Assembly: GCA_028287665.1 (NCBI GenBank) | Contig: JAQBPF010000255.1 | Span: forward strand, 1 to 5,054 | Length of the DNA: 5,054 bases | DNA from: Deinococcus sp. | Lineage (GTDB): Bacteria > Deinococcota > Deinococci > Deinococcales > Deinococcaceae | Direction: 5' to 3' | Part shown: one piece after another, positions 4,506-5,054 of the stretch | How positions within the stretch are numbered: position 1 is the first letter of the stretch | Layout: every line of letters starts with the position of its first letter | The notes under the pieces: generated by a model | Told to the model about the DNA's origin: nothing | Seen by the model: only the letters and a program-made list of their open reading frames with translations | The model's database searches: none | Program-made: the position numbers and the translations under genes

Positions 4506-5054
4506 CTAGACCTGCCCTTCCGCCCTGACGGCTCCCAGCTTGCCCACGACCACATTCCAGATCTGTTCCGCCAGTTCATCCAGCGGCTTGGTGCCGTCCA
4601 GCACGCGGAAACGGTTGGACTCCTGCTGAGCCAGCGCCAAAAATCCTGCCCGTACCCGCACGTGAAAACCCAGGTCGGCGCGTTCCAGGCGGTCAGGTTC
4701 GCCGCGTGTGGCGGCGCGGGCCAGGCCTACAGCGGGGTCGAGGTCGAGCAGAAAGGTCAGATCGGGTTGCAGGCCGCCCGTGGCTGCATGCGTGATCTGA
4801 GACAGCAGGCCTGTATCCAGCCCCCGTCCCGCACCCTGATAGGCCAGACTGGAATCGGCGTAGCGGTCACAGACCACCACTTCCCCGCGTTCCAGCGCAG
4901 GCCGGATAACCTGACCCACCAGTTGGGCGCGGCTGGCCGAATACAGCAGAAATTCGGGCAGAGGATCGACCTGCAAATCAGGCTCCAGCAGCACCACCTG
5001 CCGAATTCGCGTGCCCAGCGGTGTGCCGCCCGGTTCGCGGGTGATTATGTGGGC
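4506..5054 (-). CDS. tmk: Thymidylate kinase, missing its N-terminus at the window edge
   Basis: Tmk phosphorylates dTMP to dTDP with ATP, in the cytoplasm, an essential step to dTTP. The frame is open through the right edge, giving 182 visible residues of the roughly 200-210 usual in the family; the P-loop and true start codon lie outside. An in-frame GTG at 4997 is internal, because conserved sequence precedes it. Motifs in order are TREPGGTPLGTRIR (from 5042 leftward), the dTMP-binding segment LLYSASRAQ, and CDRYADSSLAYQGAGRGL with the DRY signature at 4860-4868. Then come PDLTFLLDLDP, an arginine-containing lid AATRGEPDRLE, and FHVRVRAGFLALAQQ. The C-terminus AEGQV ends at TAG (4506-4508). 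It converges on the glutaminyl cyclase gene and shares the terminator at 4444-4498. No missing key residue was seen in the visible part. Confidence 0.95.
   Translation of the reverse strand, partial: AHIITREPGGTPLGTRIRQVVLLEPDLQVDPLPEFLLYSASRAQLVGQVIRPALERGEVVVCDRYADSSLAYQGAGRGLDTGLLSQITHAATGGLQPDLTFLLDLDPAVGLARAATRGEPDRLERADLGFHVRVRAGFLALAQQESNRFRVLDGTKPLDELAEQIWNVVVGKLGAVRAEGQV

Noticed and set aside
4997..4999. GTG at this minus-strand position as the tmk start
   Set aside because: Conserved thymidylate kinase sequence (TREPGGTPLGTRIR) lies in frame upstream of it, up to the window edge, so the true start is outside the window.

Overview
This window looks like ordinary chromosomal sequence from a GC-rich bacterium, most likely Deinococcus or a close relative. 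The grounds are the high-GC codon use, the gene families present, and promoter-like hexamers placed directly against start codons with no Shine-Dalgarno sequence, a pattern known from Deinococcus leaderless mRNAs. The genus call is inference, since no 16S or marker search could be run. There is no sign of a phage, insertion sequence, CRISPR array, tRNA or rRNA.

Layout, left to right. Positions 2-175 hold the C-terminal end of glyA (serine hydroxymethyltransferase), followed by a rho-independent terminator at 213-249. Positions 250-441 are a comparatively AT-rich leader with short inverted and direct repeats, probably the control region of the next gene. Positions 442-1623 encode a GAF plus HD-GYP protein, a likely cyclic-di-GMP phosphodiesterase. 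Positions 1763-2908 encode epoxyqueuosine reductase QueG, with all eight cluster cysteines and a C-terminal HEAT-like tail. Positions 3006-3434 encode a small NTF2/SnoaL-fold protein of unknown substrate. Positions 3543-4397 encode an exported glutaminyl-peptide cyclotransferase of the plant/bacterial beta-propeller type, starting at GTG. A perfect 19-bp inverted repeat at 4444-4498 serves as a shared terminator between this gene and the convergent thymidylate kinase gene (tmk, minus strand, 4506 to beyond the right edge).

The four complete plus-strand genes are separated by 97-139 bp, and three have their own -10-like hexamer, so they look like mostly independent units rather than one operon. 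There is no obvious shared pathway: second-messenger turnover (HD-GYP), tRNA modification (QueG), N-terminal pyroglutamate formation outside the cytoplasm (glutaminyl cyclase) and nucleotide metabolism (GlyA, Tmk). GlyA makes the 5,10-methylene-THF used for dTMP synthesis and Tmk phosphorylates dTMP, but they are far apart and on opposite strands, so this is not evidence of a unit.

I did not find a convincing new biological system. The most notable signal is that three of the four start codons (442, 1763, 3543) each have a TANNNT hexamer ending exactly 7 nt upstream, the geometry expected if transcription starts at the first base of the start codon. Second is the repeat-containing region upstream of the glutaminyl cyclase gene.
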